Below are positions 23,045 through 30,681 of a stretch of DNA of 43,819 nucleotides, one piece after another. The notes under the pieces were generated by a model, which saw nothing but the letters and a program-made list of their open reading frames with translations, was not told the origin of the DNA and did not search any database. The stretch spans positions 1 to 43,819 of the forward strand of contig NZ_CAKTTZ010000016.1 in assembly GCF_934617235.1 (NCBI RefSeq), written 5' to 3'. Numbering within the stretch: the first letter of the stretch is position 1; every line of letters starts with the position of its first letter. Both the position numbers and the translations under genes were made by a program. This DNA is from an uncultured Ellagibacter sp. (lineage in GTDB: Bacteria > Actinomycetota > Coriobacteriia > Coriobacteriales > Eggerthellaceae).

Positions 23045-23344
23045 CTACATCAATCCACGGGAAGCAAGACGCTCGGCTTTTATTTCGGCTATGGTCATGT
23101 TGTCGAACCTTGAGCTTGTCTTACGCGAAAGCGAATCGACGAACTGAGCGGCGACTTGGATGCGCTCGGCTGGCGGAGTTGCCTGCGCGTCGGGGAGAAG
23201 AAACGCGGCGTCTTGTTCGCTGATGATCCGATCGTACATAAGGTTAATGGCTTGCGAGGCAGTAAGCCCAGCTTGCGCGAGCACCTGCGCCCCACGTCCC
23301 TTCTTGTAGTCGTCCATTCTTCCGGTAACCATCGATGTTGGCAT
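23045..23344 (-). CDS. RelB/DinJ family antitoxin
   Basis: A 99-residue antitoxin. The N-terminal half, RMDDYKKGRGAQVLAQAGLT then SQAINLMYDRII, matches the RelB/DinJ ribbon-helix-helix pattern; the polar C-terminal half should wrap the toxin. The ATG at 23344 has a strong GAGGAGG; the longer frame to 23422 crosses the promoter and is rejected. Antitoxin-first order, two-base spacing and a repeat-containing promoter indicate autorepression by the complex. RelB antitoxins usually go with RelE/YafQ toxins, so pairing with a PIN toxin is a partner exchange seen in other bacteria (family knowledge). Confidence 0.88.
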   Translation of the reverse strand: MPTSMVTGRMDDYKKGRGAQVLAQAGLTASQAINLMYDRIISEQDAAFLLPDAQATPPAERIQVAAQFVDSLSRKTSSRFDNMTIAEIKAERLASRGLM

Positions 23345-23361
23345 AACGTCCTCCTCGCTTT

Positions 23362-23397
23362 TGTACAACAATACCTGTACAACATAGAGAATGTCAA
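23362..23397 (-). promoter_or_regulatory. Toxin-antitoxin promoter with TGTACAAC operator repeats
   Basis: On the minus strand, TTGACA (23397-23392) and TATTGT (23373-23368) are 18 bp apart. Two identical 8-bp repeats, TGTACAAC on the plus strand at 23362-23369 and 23376-23383, flank or overlap the -10 with a 14-bp period; each contains the palindrome TGTACA. This is the expected arrangement for cooperative binding of ribbon-helix-helix antitoxin dimers. Confidence 0.75.
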
Positions 23398-23502
23398 GGG
23401 GATTTGTCGCGCTGGCGCGCATGCGAAGGGACGTCGCTTGTTCATGGACGTTTGAAGTTGAAGACGCTCCGCATTCGCGGAGGCTTTGGGGGATTCGATT
23501 GG

Positions 23503-23721
23503 TTAGAGCCCTTCGAAGAATTCGGAATAGCTGATGCCGAAACCTTCCACTATCCTCTCGAGCGTGTCGAAACCGAAGTTGCGATGGCCTTTTTCGATAT
23601 CGGCGAGATAGCTACGATTGATGCCGGTCATGAGCGCAAATCTTTCTTGGGTCAAGTTGTGCTGAACGCGCAGCTCTTTAATGCGCAGCCCGATTTTGTT
23701 TCTGATTTCCGACTTTTTCAT
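23503..23721 (-). CDS. Small Xre-family helix-turn-helix regulator
   Basis: A 72-residue protein that is only an HTH_3 domain: KIGLRIKELRVQHNLTQERF, then ALMTGINRSYLADIEKG, the classical five-helix lambda-repressor-like fold with the recognition helix around INRSYLADIE. Such single-domain regulators control restriction-modification, toxin-antitoxin or element genes; here the neighbours are the toxin-antitoxin pair downstream and the surface proteins upstream. The target is unknown. It lies about 160 bp from both neighbours and has its own promoter region. Low GC, consistent with the accessory segment. Confidence 0.85.
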   Translation of the reverse strand: MKKSEIRNKIGLRIKELRVQHNLTQERFALMTGINRSYLADIEKGHRNFGFDTLERIVEGFGISYSEFFEGL

Positions 23722-23882
23722 AGTCGCAGGTTACTTACGGTCTTATACTGCTATGTATGAAATCAGAAACAATTGCGGCTAAATCTTGAACAAAAGGTGA
23801 TTGTTATTTGATTTCAGTAGGCGCCGTACGATGACCTTCGCGGCATGTGCGGCGAAAGCTATGCTCGGGAAGGACGGGCCTT

Positions 23883-25106
23883 ATGAAACTAAACGTATGG
23901 TCAAAGGCGCTTTCGGTGGGGATGGCAGCAAGCCTTGTTTGCTTCACTCCTGCGGTGGCGCTTGCCTCGCCGGAGAGTGATGCGGAGGCGCTTGGGTCGC
24001 AGCTTGAATCGGTGGGTTCAGTTTCGGCGGCCATGTCGCTTGACGATGCCCTAAGCGGCTCTGAGTTGTTGCTGGATTCGATTTCGGGAGTTGATTCTTC
24101 ATCTGACCTGAACTCGGGAATCGAGCTGCAATCGGTAAGGGATTTTCCAGATTGCAATCCGAACGAATGGTATGCATCGGCGGTAACTTATGTATCGAAC
24201 AAGGGCCTTATCACGGGGTATGACAATGGAACCTTCGGACCCTACGATAATATCACGCGTGGACAATTGGTTACTATCCTGTGGCGCATGGAAGGCAAGC
24301 CGATTTCGAGCTCTGCTGGGTTCTCCGACGTTAGCAGCAGCGACTTCTACTATTCTGCAGCGCTTTGGGCGCAGAAAAACGGTGTGATTAAGGGATATGG
24401 TGACGGAACATTCGGTGGCGAGAGGCTGATCACACGCCAAGAGGCGGCGGTCATGCTCGCCAATTATGCGAGCTTCAAGGGCTACGATACCGCGAGTGAC
24501 AAGACGGCACTCAAGAACATTTCTGGATGGCGAGAGGCGGACTCTTGGGCGCTTGATTCGCTCGGTTGGTGTGTTGACCAGGGGCTTATGAGCGGGAAGG
24601 ACACGCCGTCGGGGGCGTATCTCGACCCGATGGGATCGACGTGGCGCGCTGCCATGGCGAAGATGATCATGGTGCTCGACCGCGATGTGTTTGGCAACCC
24701 CGAGCCTGCGCCCGACCCCGAGCCGACTGAGAGCCAAGAGCAAAAAGAGCAACGTGTTTTGGCGTCATTCCAAGGACAGCTGGACAGGTCAGGCATGAGC
24801 GCAAGTGGTGCTCGAATTGGAATAGTGACTAACGAGGCGGGGGAGCATGAATACTTTCTTTTACTGCCGCTTAATGGAACATTCAGCACAATAAGGTATG
24901 GGTATCGTAATAGCTTCGATTTTCGCTCAAGCCTGGTTAGCCTTTCGGAGTCGGTCAGAGAGTTGTCTGGCTCAATGTATAAAATCAGCGTTCAGGAGGG
25001 CGCTAACCTCAGCGTAATTGGCTGCATATCTTCCTCTGACAATAAAGTGGTTTACGGAGCTGAAAATGGGTCAACAACAGTTCCGCTTTCCTACACGATG
25101 CGATAG
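23883..25106 (+). CDS. Secreted S-layer-homology (SLH) domain protein 1
   Basis: A 407-residue exported protein. The signal peptide SVGMAASLVCFTPAVALA is followed by an acidic region (30-85) and three SLH domains: about 87-140 (WYASAVTYVSNKGLITGYDN), 147-205 (YYSAALWAQKNGVIKGYGDG) and 212-275. The C-terminal 120 residues are unrecognised. SLH triplets bind pyruvylated secondary cell-wall polymers, so this protein should be fixed to the wall. The ATG at 23883 has GGAAGGA upstream. The stop lies 11 bases before the next SLH gene start, making a two-gene surface operon. The function of the C-terminal part is not inferable. Confidence 0.88.
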   Translation: MKLNVWSKALSVGMAASLVCFTPAVALASPESDAEALGSQLESVGSVSAAMSLDDALSGSELLLDSISGVDSSSDLNSGIELQSVRDFPDCNPNEWYASAVTYVSNKGLITGYDNGTFGPYDNITRGQLVTILWRMEGKPISSSAGFSDVSSSDFYYSAALWAQKNGVIKGYGDGTFGGERLITRQEAAVMLANYASFKGYDTASDKTALKNISGWREADSWALDSLGWCVDQGLMSGKDTPSGAYLDPMGSTWRAAMAKMIMVLDRDVFGNPEPAPDPEPTESQEQKEQRVLASFQGQLDRSGMSASGARIGIVTNEAGEHEYFLLLPLNGTFSTIRYGYRNSFDFRSSLVSLSESVRELSGSMYKISVQEGANLSVIGCISSSDNKVVYGAENGSTTVPLSYTMR

Positions 25107-25117
25107 TGGGAAGCGAA

Positions 25118-27133
25118 ATGAACCTGTCATTTAAAGAAAAGTGCATATCGGTCGTTCTGTCTATCTCGCTAGGGGCATTTGTCCCGTCTGCCGCATTCGC
25201 TTCGCAGGACGAGGGGGATGATGGTTCGAGATGTCGGCAAGATATTACCCTTAAAGATGCTGCGGATAATACAATCAGCGAAACGCTAGGTGCATCTCCC
25301 GTAGTAGATTCCGAGCTGTCCCCTTTGGGAGTAGATATTTCTTCGGCGAGCGTTGTTTTGGACAATAGCTCTTATCGCTATACGGGCAGTGAAATAGAGC
25401 CAGGGGTGAAGTCGGTCCGGTTAAAGGGAGTGACGCTTTCTGCTGGCGAAGATTATGAGGTTTCCTATAGCGACAACGTCAATGCTGGTACCGCGCATTG
25501 CGTCATTACGGGAATAGGTAAGTATTCGGGAAGCGTTTCGGAGCCGTTCACGATTCGTCCGCTGTCTCTCACTAATGCGGTTATTAACGATATTCCTGAT
25601 CAGGAATGGACGGGATCGGCGATCGAGCCGGACGTTACGGTTTCTTTAAACGACGAGGAGCTGGTCAAGGATATCGATTATACCTTGAGCTACGAAAACA
25701 ACGTTGATCTTGGTTTCGCAACGGTGACTGTTGACGGAATTGGCAATTATACGGGAAGGAAAACTGCCTCATTCCAAATCATTCAGCTTCTTGAAGAAGG
25801 CGTAAGGGGGTCTGCGTCATCGGACGGAAAAGGCTATTTCACCAAAAATTGGTTCATTGATATCAAGCAAGACTCGCTCATAAATTTGGACATTGCGAAC
25901 TCGTGCATCGCTCCCGAAAAGAACTCGTCGACGACATATCTTGTTAGCTTGTTAAATGAAGACAAAAGCATAAGCTACGTGTGGTCGATGGAGGCGGGAG
26001 ACTCAAAGAGGTATGGTCTTCTCTCGGTGCCTGCCGGAAAGTGGCTTCTAAATGTTGCTTCACTAACGAAAGCGTATCATTCTGTTTCCGCGCGGTACGA
26101 GGTTGCTTCGACGCCAGTTGGGGCAATAGTCGAGAAAGAGAATAATTCTAAACTGGACACGGCAACGCCGATTGTCATTGGCGATACGTTCATGGGGAGT
26201 ATCTACGATCCCTTCGATAGCTACGAGTCTACTAAGGTTGGCGATCTCGACTATTACAAAATCACCATTCAGTCTCCTAAACGTTTGCAGATTAGAATGA
26301 GCAACCATTCCGCAACAATCTTCGGTCTCTATGATTCTGAGGGTAATTTCGTGAATAAGGGGAATGATTCGCAAGGGGATGCAATTATTGGGAGTGCCGC
26401 TGGTGACAGAAGCGGGGATGTGATTCTTGATACGGGTGTTTTGCCTGCGGGAACGTATTATTTTCTTGTGACATCAGGCGATCAAAATACATGGGGGAAA
26501 TCGTACTACGGAAAGATATCGGAGCTCCCACCGTTCGATGACGTCGCCGCCGACTCTTGGTATTATTCGGGCGTTATGTTCGTATACGAAAAAGGCTTGA
26601 TTAAGGGTTATTCGGGTACGACGCTTTTCGGCGTGGGCGACACGTTGACGCGTGCTCAGCTTGCGACGATTTTGTATCGCAACGCCAATCCGGGCGTCTC
26701 GTCGGATTCTCGTCCTTCCAATACGACCGGTATGCCCGATGTAAAGGGCGGCGAGTGGTATACCGCTGGGGTGAACTGGGCTGTTGAAAATGGCGTCATC
26801 AACGGATATGCGGACGAGCAAGGTAACCGGTTCGCATTTGGCCCCGATGACCCCGTCACCTTCGAGCAGCTCATCACGGTTCTTGCAAACTGCTCCGCAA
26901 AAAGCGAGGACCTTCCTTCCGCTCAAGAGTCCAGCAAGGTACTCTCTTCTTTCAAAGACGGGCAGAGCGTTTCGGCATGGGCTCAAGCAAACATGGCATG
27001 GGCGGTTGAGAACGGCCTTGTGTCCGGATACGATGAGCCGGATGGGCAGTACTTGCGCCCTGGCGAAGAAGTTGCGCGCGAGCGCGTTGCCGTAATCCTG
27101 ATGCGCGCTTTTCAGTCAGGCATTCTGAAGTAA
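25118..27133 (+). CDS. Secreted cell-wall protein with Ig-like repeats, a PPC-like domain and C-terminal SLH triplet
   Basis: A 671-residue exported protein. Its signal peptide is SVVLSISLGAFVPSAAFA. Two bacterial Ig-like repeats of about 72 residues follow (about 74-145 and 150-222), each with a Y/W-TGSEIEP and a DYEVSYSDNVNAG/DYTLSYENNVDLG core. Residues about 225-465 resemble a pre-peptidase C-terminal type beta-sandwich (LDYYKITIQSPKRLQIRMS, LPAGTYYFLVTSG). Three SLH domains occupy about 470-671. The SLH set is C-terminal here but N-terminal in the upstream gene, an asymmetry worth noting. ATG at 25118 with GGGAAG just upstream; a GTG at 25106 overlaps the previous stop. Probably a wall-anchored adhesin or structural protein (inference). 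Strong terminator after it. Confidence 0.88.
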   Translation: MNLSFKEKCISVVLSISLGAFVPSAAFASQDEGDDGSRCRQDITLKDAADNTISETLGASPVVDSELSPLGVDISSASVVLDNSSYRYTGSEIEPGVKSVRLKGVTLSAGEDYEVSYSDNVNAGTAHCVITGIGKYSGSVSEPFTIRPLSLTNAVINDIPDQEWTGSAIEPDVTVSLNDEELVKDIDYTLSYENNVDLGFATVTVDGIGNYTGRKTASFQIIQLLEEGVRGSASSDGKGYFTKNWFIDIKQDSLINLDIANSCIAPEKNSSTTYLVSLLNEDKSISYVWSMEAGDSKRYGLLSVPAGKWLLNVASLTKAYHSVSARYEVASTPVGAIVEKENNSKLDTATPIVIGDTFMGSIYDPFDSYESTKVGDLDYYKITIQSPKRLQIRMSNHSATIFGLYDSEGNFVNKGNDSQGDAIIGSAAGDRSGDVILDTGVLPAGTYYFLVTSGDQNTWGKSYYGKISELPPFDDVAADSWYYSGVMFVYEKGLIKGYSGTTLFGVGDTLTRAQLATILYRNANPGVSSDSRPSNTTGMPDVKGGEWYTAGVNWAVENGVINGYADEQGNRFAFGPDDPVTFEQLITVLANCSAKSEDLPSAQESSKVLSSFKDGQSVSAWAQANMAWAVENGLVSGYDEPDGQYLRPGEEVARERVAVILMRAFQSGILK

Positions 27134-27165
27134 TCCGCTTTCTTGTGGCGGCATGATGCTGTATT

Positions 27166-27199
27166 GGGGGGCTTCGCTGCGAACGAAGCCCCCCCTTTT
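27166..27199 (+). terminator. Intrinsic terminator of the SLH operon
   Basis: GGGGGGCTTCG (27166-27176) pairs with CGAAGCCCCCC (27184-27194), loop CTGCGAA, followed by TTTT. Confidence 0.9.
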
Positions 27200-27259
27200 G
27201 GTCCAACGCGATTTTTGATGGCCGTTCTGCAAATTGCGTGCGGGTGGGGCGTGGGGTAT

Positions 27260-27287
27260 TTGTGTAGCTTGCCCTCTGTGCTAAACT
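27260..27287 (+). promoter_or_regulatory. yebC promoter with extended -10
   Basis: TTGTGT (27260-27265), 16 bases, then TGC-TAAACT (27279-27287). The same TGTGCTA stretch precedes glyA (41526-41536), suggesting an extended -10 type used by housekeeping genes here. Confidence 0.45.
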
Positions 27288-27323
27288 ATGCGGCTGGTAT
27301 TTGCATTATCGGAAGGGACGTAT

Positions 27324-28127
27324 ATGTCAGGTCACTCAAAATGGGCTACAACGAAGCATCGCAAGGCTGCCCAGGACGCTAAGCGCTCTGCTTTGTTCTC
27401 CAAGCTTTCCCGTAACATCACTGTTGCTGCGAAGGAAGGTGGCGACCCGAACCCCGAAAACAACGCGTCGCTCGCCGCTGCTATCGAAAAGGCGAAGGGC
27501 TACTCCCTGCCGAAGGACAAGATTAAGACCGCTATCGACAAGGCTTTCGGTTCCGGCAAGGACGCCGCGAACTACGAAACCGTTCAGTATGAAGGCTACG
27601 GCCCGGCTGGCGTCGCTATCTTTTGCGAGGCTCTGACCGACAACCGCAACCGCACCGCGGCTGACGTGCGCAGCGCGTTCACCCATGCGGGCGGCTCGCT
27701 CGGCACTTCCGGTTCCGTGTCGTTCCAGTTCGAGCGCAAGGGCCAGATCATGGTCGCCAAGGAAATTGAGACTGGCGACAAGAAGAACCCCATCGGCCCG
27801 AACGGTGCTGCCGCTGACGAGGACGAGTTCATGATGGCCGTCGCCGAGGCTGGCGGAGACGACTACGAGGATGCTGACGAGGAGTGGATTGTCTACACCT
27901 CGCCGTCCGACCTCATGGCCGTTAAGAAGGCTATCGAGGAGCAGGGCGTTCAGGTGAAGGGCGCCGAGCTCACCATGATTCCGTCCACGCCGACCGAGGT
28001 GTCCGTGGCGGACGCCAAGAAGGTCATGCGCCTCATCGATCGCCTCGAAGAGCTGGAGGACCTCCAGAACGTCTATCACACGATGGACATCACCGACGAG
28101 ATTGCCGAGGCTTTGGAAGAAGAATAG
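27324..28127 (+). CDS. yebC: YebC/PmpR/TACO1 family regulatory protein
   Basis: A 267-residue YebC protein. The strictly conserved opening MSGHSKWATTKHRKAAQDAK is present, as are the KDKIKTAIDKAFG and YEGYGPAGVAIFCEALTDNR segments. Family members were described as transcription regulators and more recently as ribosome-associated factors that ease polyproline translation (TACO1 in mitochondria). It precedes ruvC-ruvA-ruvB, as yebC precedes ruvC in many bacteria. GGAAGGGAC is before the ATG; twelve more upstream codons are open but not conserved. The stop codon lies inside the first arm of a three-hairpin repeat. Confidence 0.95.
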   Translation: MSGHSKWATTKHRKAAQDAKRSALFSKLSRNITVAAKEGGDPNPENNASLAAAIEKAKGYSLPKDKIKTAIDKAFGSGKDAANYETVQYEGYGPAGVAIFCEALTDNRNRTAADVRSAFTHAGGSLGTSGSVSFQFERKGQIMVAKEIETGDKKNPIGPNGAAADEDEFMMAVAEAGGDDYEDADEEWIVYTSPSDLMAVKKAIEEQGVQVKGAELTMIPSTPTEVSVADAKKVMRLIDRLEELEDLQNVYHTMDITDEIAEALEEE

Positions 28128-28199
28128 TCCTGTGGACTATTCTTTCCCCATCTAGGCGCCCGAGCGGGCGCGTCCTGCTCGCGCGAAGCGTCGAGCAGG
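28122..28199 (+). repeat. Three-hairpin repeat, family 2, copy 1
   Basis: Hairpin a: GAATAGTCC (28122-28130) TGT GGACTATTC (28134-28142), then TTTCCCC; the yebC stop TAG is in its left arm. Hairpin b: GCGCCC GAGC GGGCGC (28156-28171). Hairpin c: CCTGCTCG-CGC (28074+100 to 28184) GAA GCG-T-CGAGCAGG, ending 28199, with one bulged T. Copies 2 (28207) and 3 (43735) keep the loops but change the arms. Confidence 0.9.
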
Positions 28200-28204
28200 G
28201 CTGG

Positions 28205-28282
28205 AAAGTCCTGTGGGTTATTCCTTCCCCATCTAGGCGCCCGAGCGGGCGCGCCCTGCTCGCGCGAAGCGTCGAGTGAGGT
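28205..28282 (+). repeat. Three-hairpin repeat, family 2, copy 2 (tandem, decaying)
   Basis: This is an 81-bp direct duplication of copy 1. Hairpin a is reduced to AGTCC/GGGTT with two G-T pairs, hairpin b is intact, and hairpin c is CTGCTCG-CGC-GAA-GCG-T-CGAG with the outer arm spoiled. The weakening suggests only one copy is under selection. Confidence 0.85.
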
Positions 28283-28315
28283 GAGGAAGCTTTCCAGCTT
28301 TGAGAATTGAATTGC

Positions 28316-28343
28316 AAGGCGGCTCCGAAAGGGGCCGCCTTTT
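28316..28343 (+). terminator. Intrinsic terminator before the ruvC promoter
   Basis: AAGGCGGCTCC (28316-28326), GAAA loop, GGGGCCGCCTT (28331-28341), then TT. The 11-pair stem has one G-T pair. It closes the yebC unit after the two family-2 repeats. Confidence 0.85.
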
Positions 28344-28392
28344 GCGTTTCTTGCGAAGGAAAACGCGAAAGGATGTTCGCATCTCGAATCAG

Positions 28393-28419
28393 TATGATAC
28401 AATACCGAACAAACGTTTG
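28393..28419 (+). promoter_or_regulatory. ruvC promoter with LexA (SOS) box
   Basis: The -10 candidates TATGAT (28393-28398) and TACAAT (28398-28403) are followed directly by CGAACAAACGTTTG (28406-28419), which matches 13 of 14 positions of the Bacillus/actinobacterial SOS consensus CGAACRNRYGTTYC. The box would cover the transcription start, so LexA should repress ruvCAB until DNA damage. Confidence 0.82.
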
Positions 28420-28437
28420 GGAATGCAAGGGAGCACA

Positions 28438-28941
28438 GTGGCAACGCGCGAGCGCATCATACTCGGGATTGACCCAGGCCTGGCGAACACGGGCTGGGGA
28501 ATCGTGTCGCAGCGCGGCGCCAAGCTCTCGTGCATCGCATACGGTTGCGTATCGTCGCCCGCGCAGGTCGAGCTCTCCTTGCGTCTTCGCAAGATCCACG
28601 AGCAGATCGGCGCGGTGATCGATCGCTTCAAACCCACGTGCGTGGGAATCGAAACGGTGTGGTTCGGGCAGAACATCACTGCGGCGTTCGCAACGGGCCA
28701 AGCGCGCGGCGCGGCGCTCGTCGCCTGCGCGGAGGGGAATCTCAGCGTGGGGGAATTCACGCCTCGCCAAATTAAGCTTGCGGTGGTGGGTACGGGCACT
28801 GCTGACAAGGAGCAGGTGCAGTACATGGTAAGCCAGCTGCTCTCGCTCGATTCGGTGCCGAGCCCCGACCACGCCGCCGATGCGTTGGCCGCCGCCATCT
28901 GCTATACCACCCACGAAGGCTTCGGCGGACTTGCGAGATAA
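28438..28941 (+). CDS. ruvC: Crossover junction endodeoxyribonuclease RuvC
   Basis: A 167-residue Holliday-junction resolvase that nicks opposing strands of the junction held by RuvAB. The acidic metal-binding residues are visible: D12 in GIDPG, E72 in GIETVWFG, and D144 and D148 in PDHAADALAAA. The GTG at 28438 is chosen because GGGAG lies 5-6 bases before it and the protein then starts at the conserved first strand; an ATG at 28423 lacks a site. It is followed after 9 bases by ruvA. Transcription probably starts just upstream under the SOS box at 28406-28419. Confidence 0.95.
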   Translation: MATRERIILGIDPGLANTGWGIVSQRGAKLSCIAYGCVSSPAQVELSLRLRKIHEQIGAVIDRFKPTCVGIETVWFGQNITAAFATGQARGAALVACAEGNLSVGEFTPRQIKLAVVGTGTADKEQVQYMVSQLLSLDSVPSPDHAADALAAAICYTTHEGFGGLAR

Positions 28942-28950
28942 GGAGCAAGT

Positions 28951-29547
28951 ATGATCGCGTTTCTCAAGGGTAAGCTCGTCGGCAAAACGCCGCAAGTCGC
29001 CTATATCGACGTAAACGGCGTGGGATACGCTGTTTTCATGTCGGCAACGGCGCTCTCTAAGCTGCCGGAATCCGGCGGCGCCGTCACGGTGCTCACGTAT
29101 CTGCAGGTGAGCGATGCGGGTATCGCGCTTTACGGGTTCCTCTCAGAAGAGGAGAAGGCCACCTTCGAGCGCCTGATCGGCGTGACCGGCGTCGGGCCGA
29201 AGGTCGCGCTGGCGGCGCTTTCCACGTTTTCCCCGCGCGCGCTGGCGGACGCTGTCGCCGCGCAGGATGTCGCTCTCGTGCAGAAGATCCCCGGCGTGGG
29301 CAAGAAGAGCGCATCGCGCATCATCCTCGAGTTGAAGGGCTCCTTCGACGCGAGCTTTGAAAGCCTGCTCTCCGAGCCTTCCGCGCAAACGATTCTCGAT
29401 GACAGGCTGAAAGGCGCGGCCGAGGCGCTTCTCTCTATGGGATTTACCTCGCAGGAGGCAGAATTGGCGTTGAAGGGGGCTCCCGAGGGTGCGACCGAGG
29501 CAGCGCTGTTACAATATGCCCTTAAGCGACTGGGTACGGCTCATTAG
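28951..29547 (+). CDS. ruvA: Holliday junction branch-migration protein RuvA
   Basis: A 198-residue protein that binds the four-way junction as a tetramer and loads RuvB. Domain I (1-65) begins MIAFLKGKLV; domain II has the two helix-hairpin-helix motifs VTGVGPKVALAAL and IPGVGKKSASRIILELK. A flexible linker precedes domain III (SMGFTSQEAELAL), which contacts RuvB. Length and order are standard. AAGGAG precedes the ATG. It is the middle gene of ruvC-ruvA-ruvB, all closely spaced. Confidence 0.96.
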   Translation: MIAFLKGKLVGKTPQVAYIDVNGVGYAVFMSATALSKLPESGGAVTVLTYLQVSDAGIALYGFLSEEEKATFERLIGVTGVGPKVALAALSTFSPRALADAVAAQDVALVQKIPGVGKKSASRIILELKGSFDASFESLLSEPSAQTILDDRLKGAAEALLSMGFTSQEAELALKGAPEGATEAALLQYALKRLGTAH

Positions 29548-29561
29548 ATGAAAAGGACGCA

Positions 29562-30641
29562 ATGGCGGACGGTGTTCAAATAGAGGGAATGGTCTTCGAG
29601 GCGGCAACTGCGATGCAGGGTGGAGCGTCCCCGTCTGCAAGCGATCGCGCGGTGGCGCCCAACTTGCAAGAGGACGACCTCGCGCTCGACCGTAGCCTGC
29701 GCCCGAAGAAGCTTTGCGACTACTTGGGGCAAACCAAGGTGAAAGAGTCGCTCGCTATCCTTATCGAGGCGGCGCAGCAGCGCAAGGAATGCGCCGACCA
29801 CATCCTGTTTTCCGGGCCTCCGGGGCTTGGCAAGACCACGCTTGCCACGGTGGTCGCCAACGAGCTCGGTGCGAACATCCGCACGACGAGCGGTCCGGCT
29901 ATTGAGCGAACGGGCGACTTGGCGGCAATCCTCACGAACCTCGAAGAGGGCGACGTCCTCTTCATCGACGAGATTCATCGCCTGAACCGCATGGTCGAGG
30001 AAGTGCTCTATCCCGCGCTCGAGGATTTCGCGCTCGATATCGTGGTGGGAAAGGGGCCGGCAGCGCGATCGATCCGCCTCGATCTGCCCCACTTCACGCT
30101 CATCGGTGCGACGACGCGAACGGGCCTACTCACAGGTCCTTTGCGCGACCGCTTCGGCATTGCATTCCGCCTGCAGTATTACACGCCCGAGGAACTCGCG
30201 GCGATCGTTGCACGCTCGGCTGCTATCCTTGATGTTCCCATCAGCGAGGACGGCGCGCTTGAGATCGCCCGCCGCAGCCGTGGAACCCCGCGTTTGGCGA
30301 ACCGCATGCTCAAGCGCGTGCGCGACTGGGCACAGGTGAGGGGTGACGGTGTTATCGACGAGGATGTCGCGGCACAGGCGCTCAGCTTCTTCGAGGTGGA
30401 CAACCTGGGGCTCGACGCGGTCGACAATCGCATTTTGGAGCTGCTTGCCGTGCAGTTCGGCGGGCGTCCTGTGGGCCTCACCACGCTTGCGTCGGCGCTC
30501 TCGGAAGATACCGACACCATCGAAGACGTGTACGAGCCCTATCTCATGCAGCAAGGACTTATCGTGCGCACGCCGAAGGGCCGCCAGGCGACTGAGCGCG
30601 CTTACGAGCATTTGGGAATCGTGCCGCCGAAGGCCGACTGA
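29562..30641 (+). CDS. ruvB: Holliday junction branch-migration ATPase RuvB
   Basis: A 359-residue AAA+ motor that drives branch migration. Walker A is GPPGLGKTT at 85-93, Walker B is FIDEIHRLN (DEIH 136-139), sensor 1 is in LIGATTRTG, the arginine-finger/sensor 2 region contains GPLRDRFG and RGTPRLANRML, and the C-terminal winged helix has GLDAVDNRIL and PYLMQQGLI. An N-terminal extension of about 35 residues, rich in Ala/Ser, precedes the usual start of the fold. The ATG at 29562 has AAAAGGA upstream. It ends ruvCAB, with a DUF6483 gene 40 bp on. Confidence 0.97.
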   Translation: MADGVQIEGMVFEAATAMQGGASPSASDRAVAPNLQEDDLALDRSLRPKKLCDYLGQTKVKESLAILIEAAQQRKECADHILFSGPPGLGKTTLATVVANELGANIRTTSGPAIERTGDLAAILTNLEEGDVLFIDEIHRLNRMVEEVLYPALEDFALDIVVGKGPAARSIRLDLPHFTLIGATTRTGLLTGPLRDRFGIAFRLQYYTPEELAAIVARSAAILDVPISEDGALEIARRSRGTPRLANRMLKRVRDWAQVRGDGVIDEDVAAQALSFFEVDNLGLDAVDNRILELLAVQFGGRPVGLTTLASALSEDTDTIEDVYEPYLMQQGLIVRTPKGRQATERAYEHLGIVPPKAD

Positions 30642-30681
30642 TGAAGGACCGACTGTAACCTACCGCGAACGGGGGAGGGCC

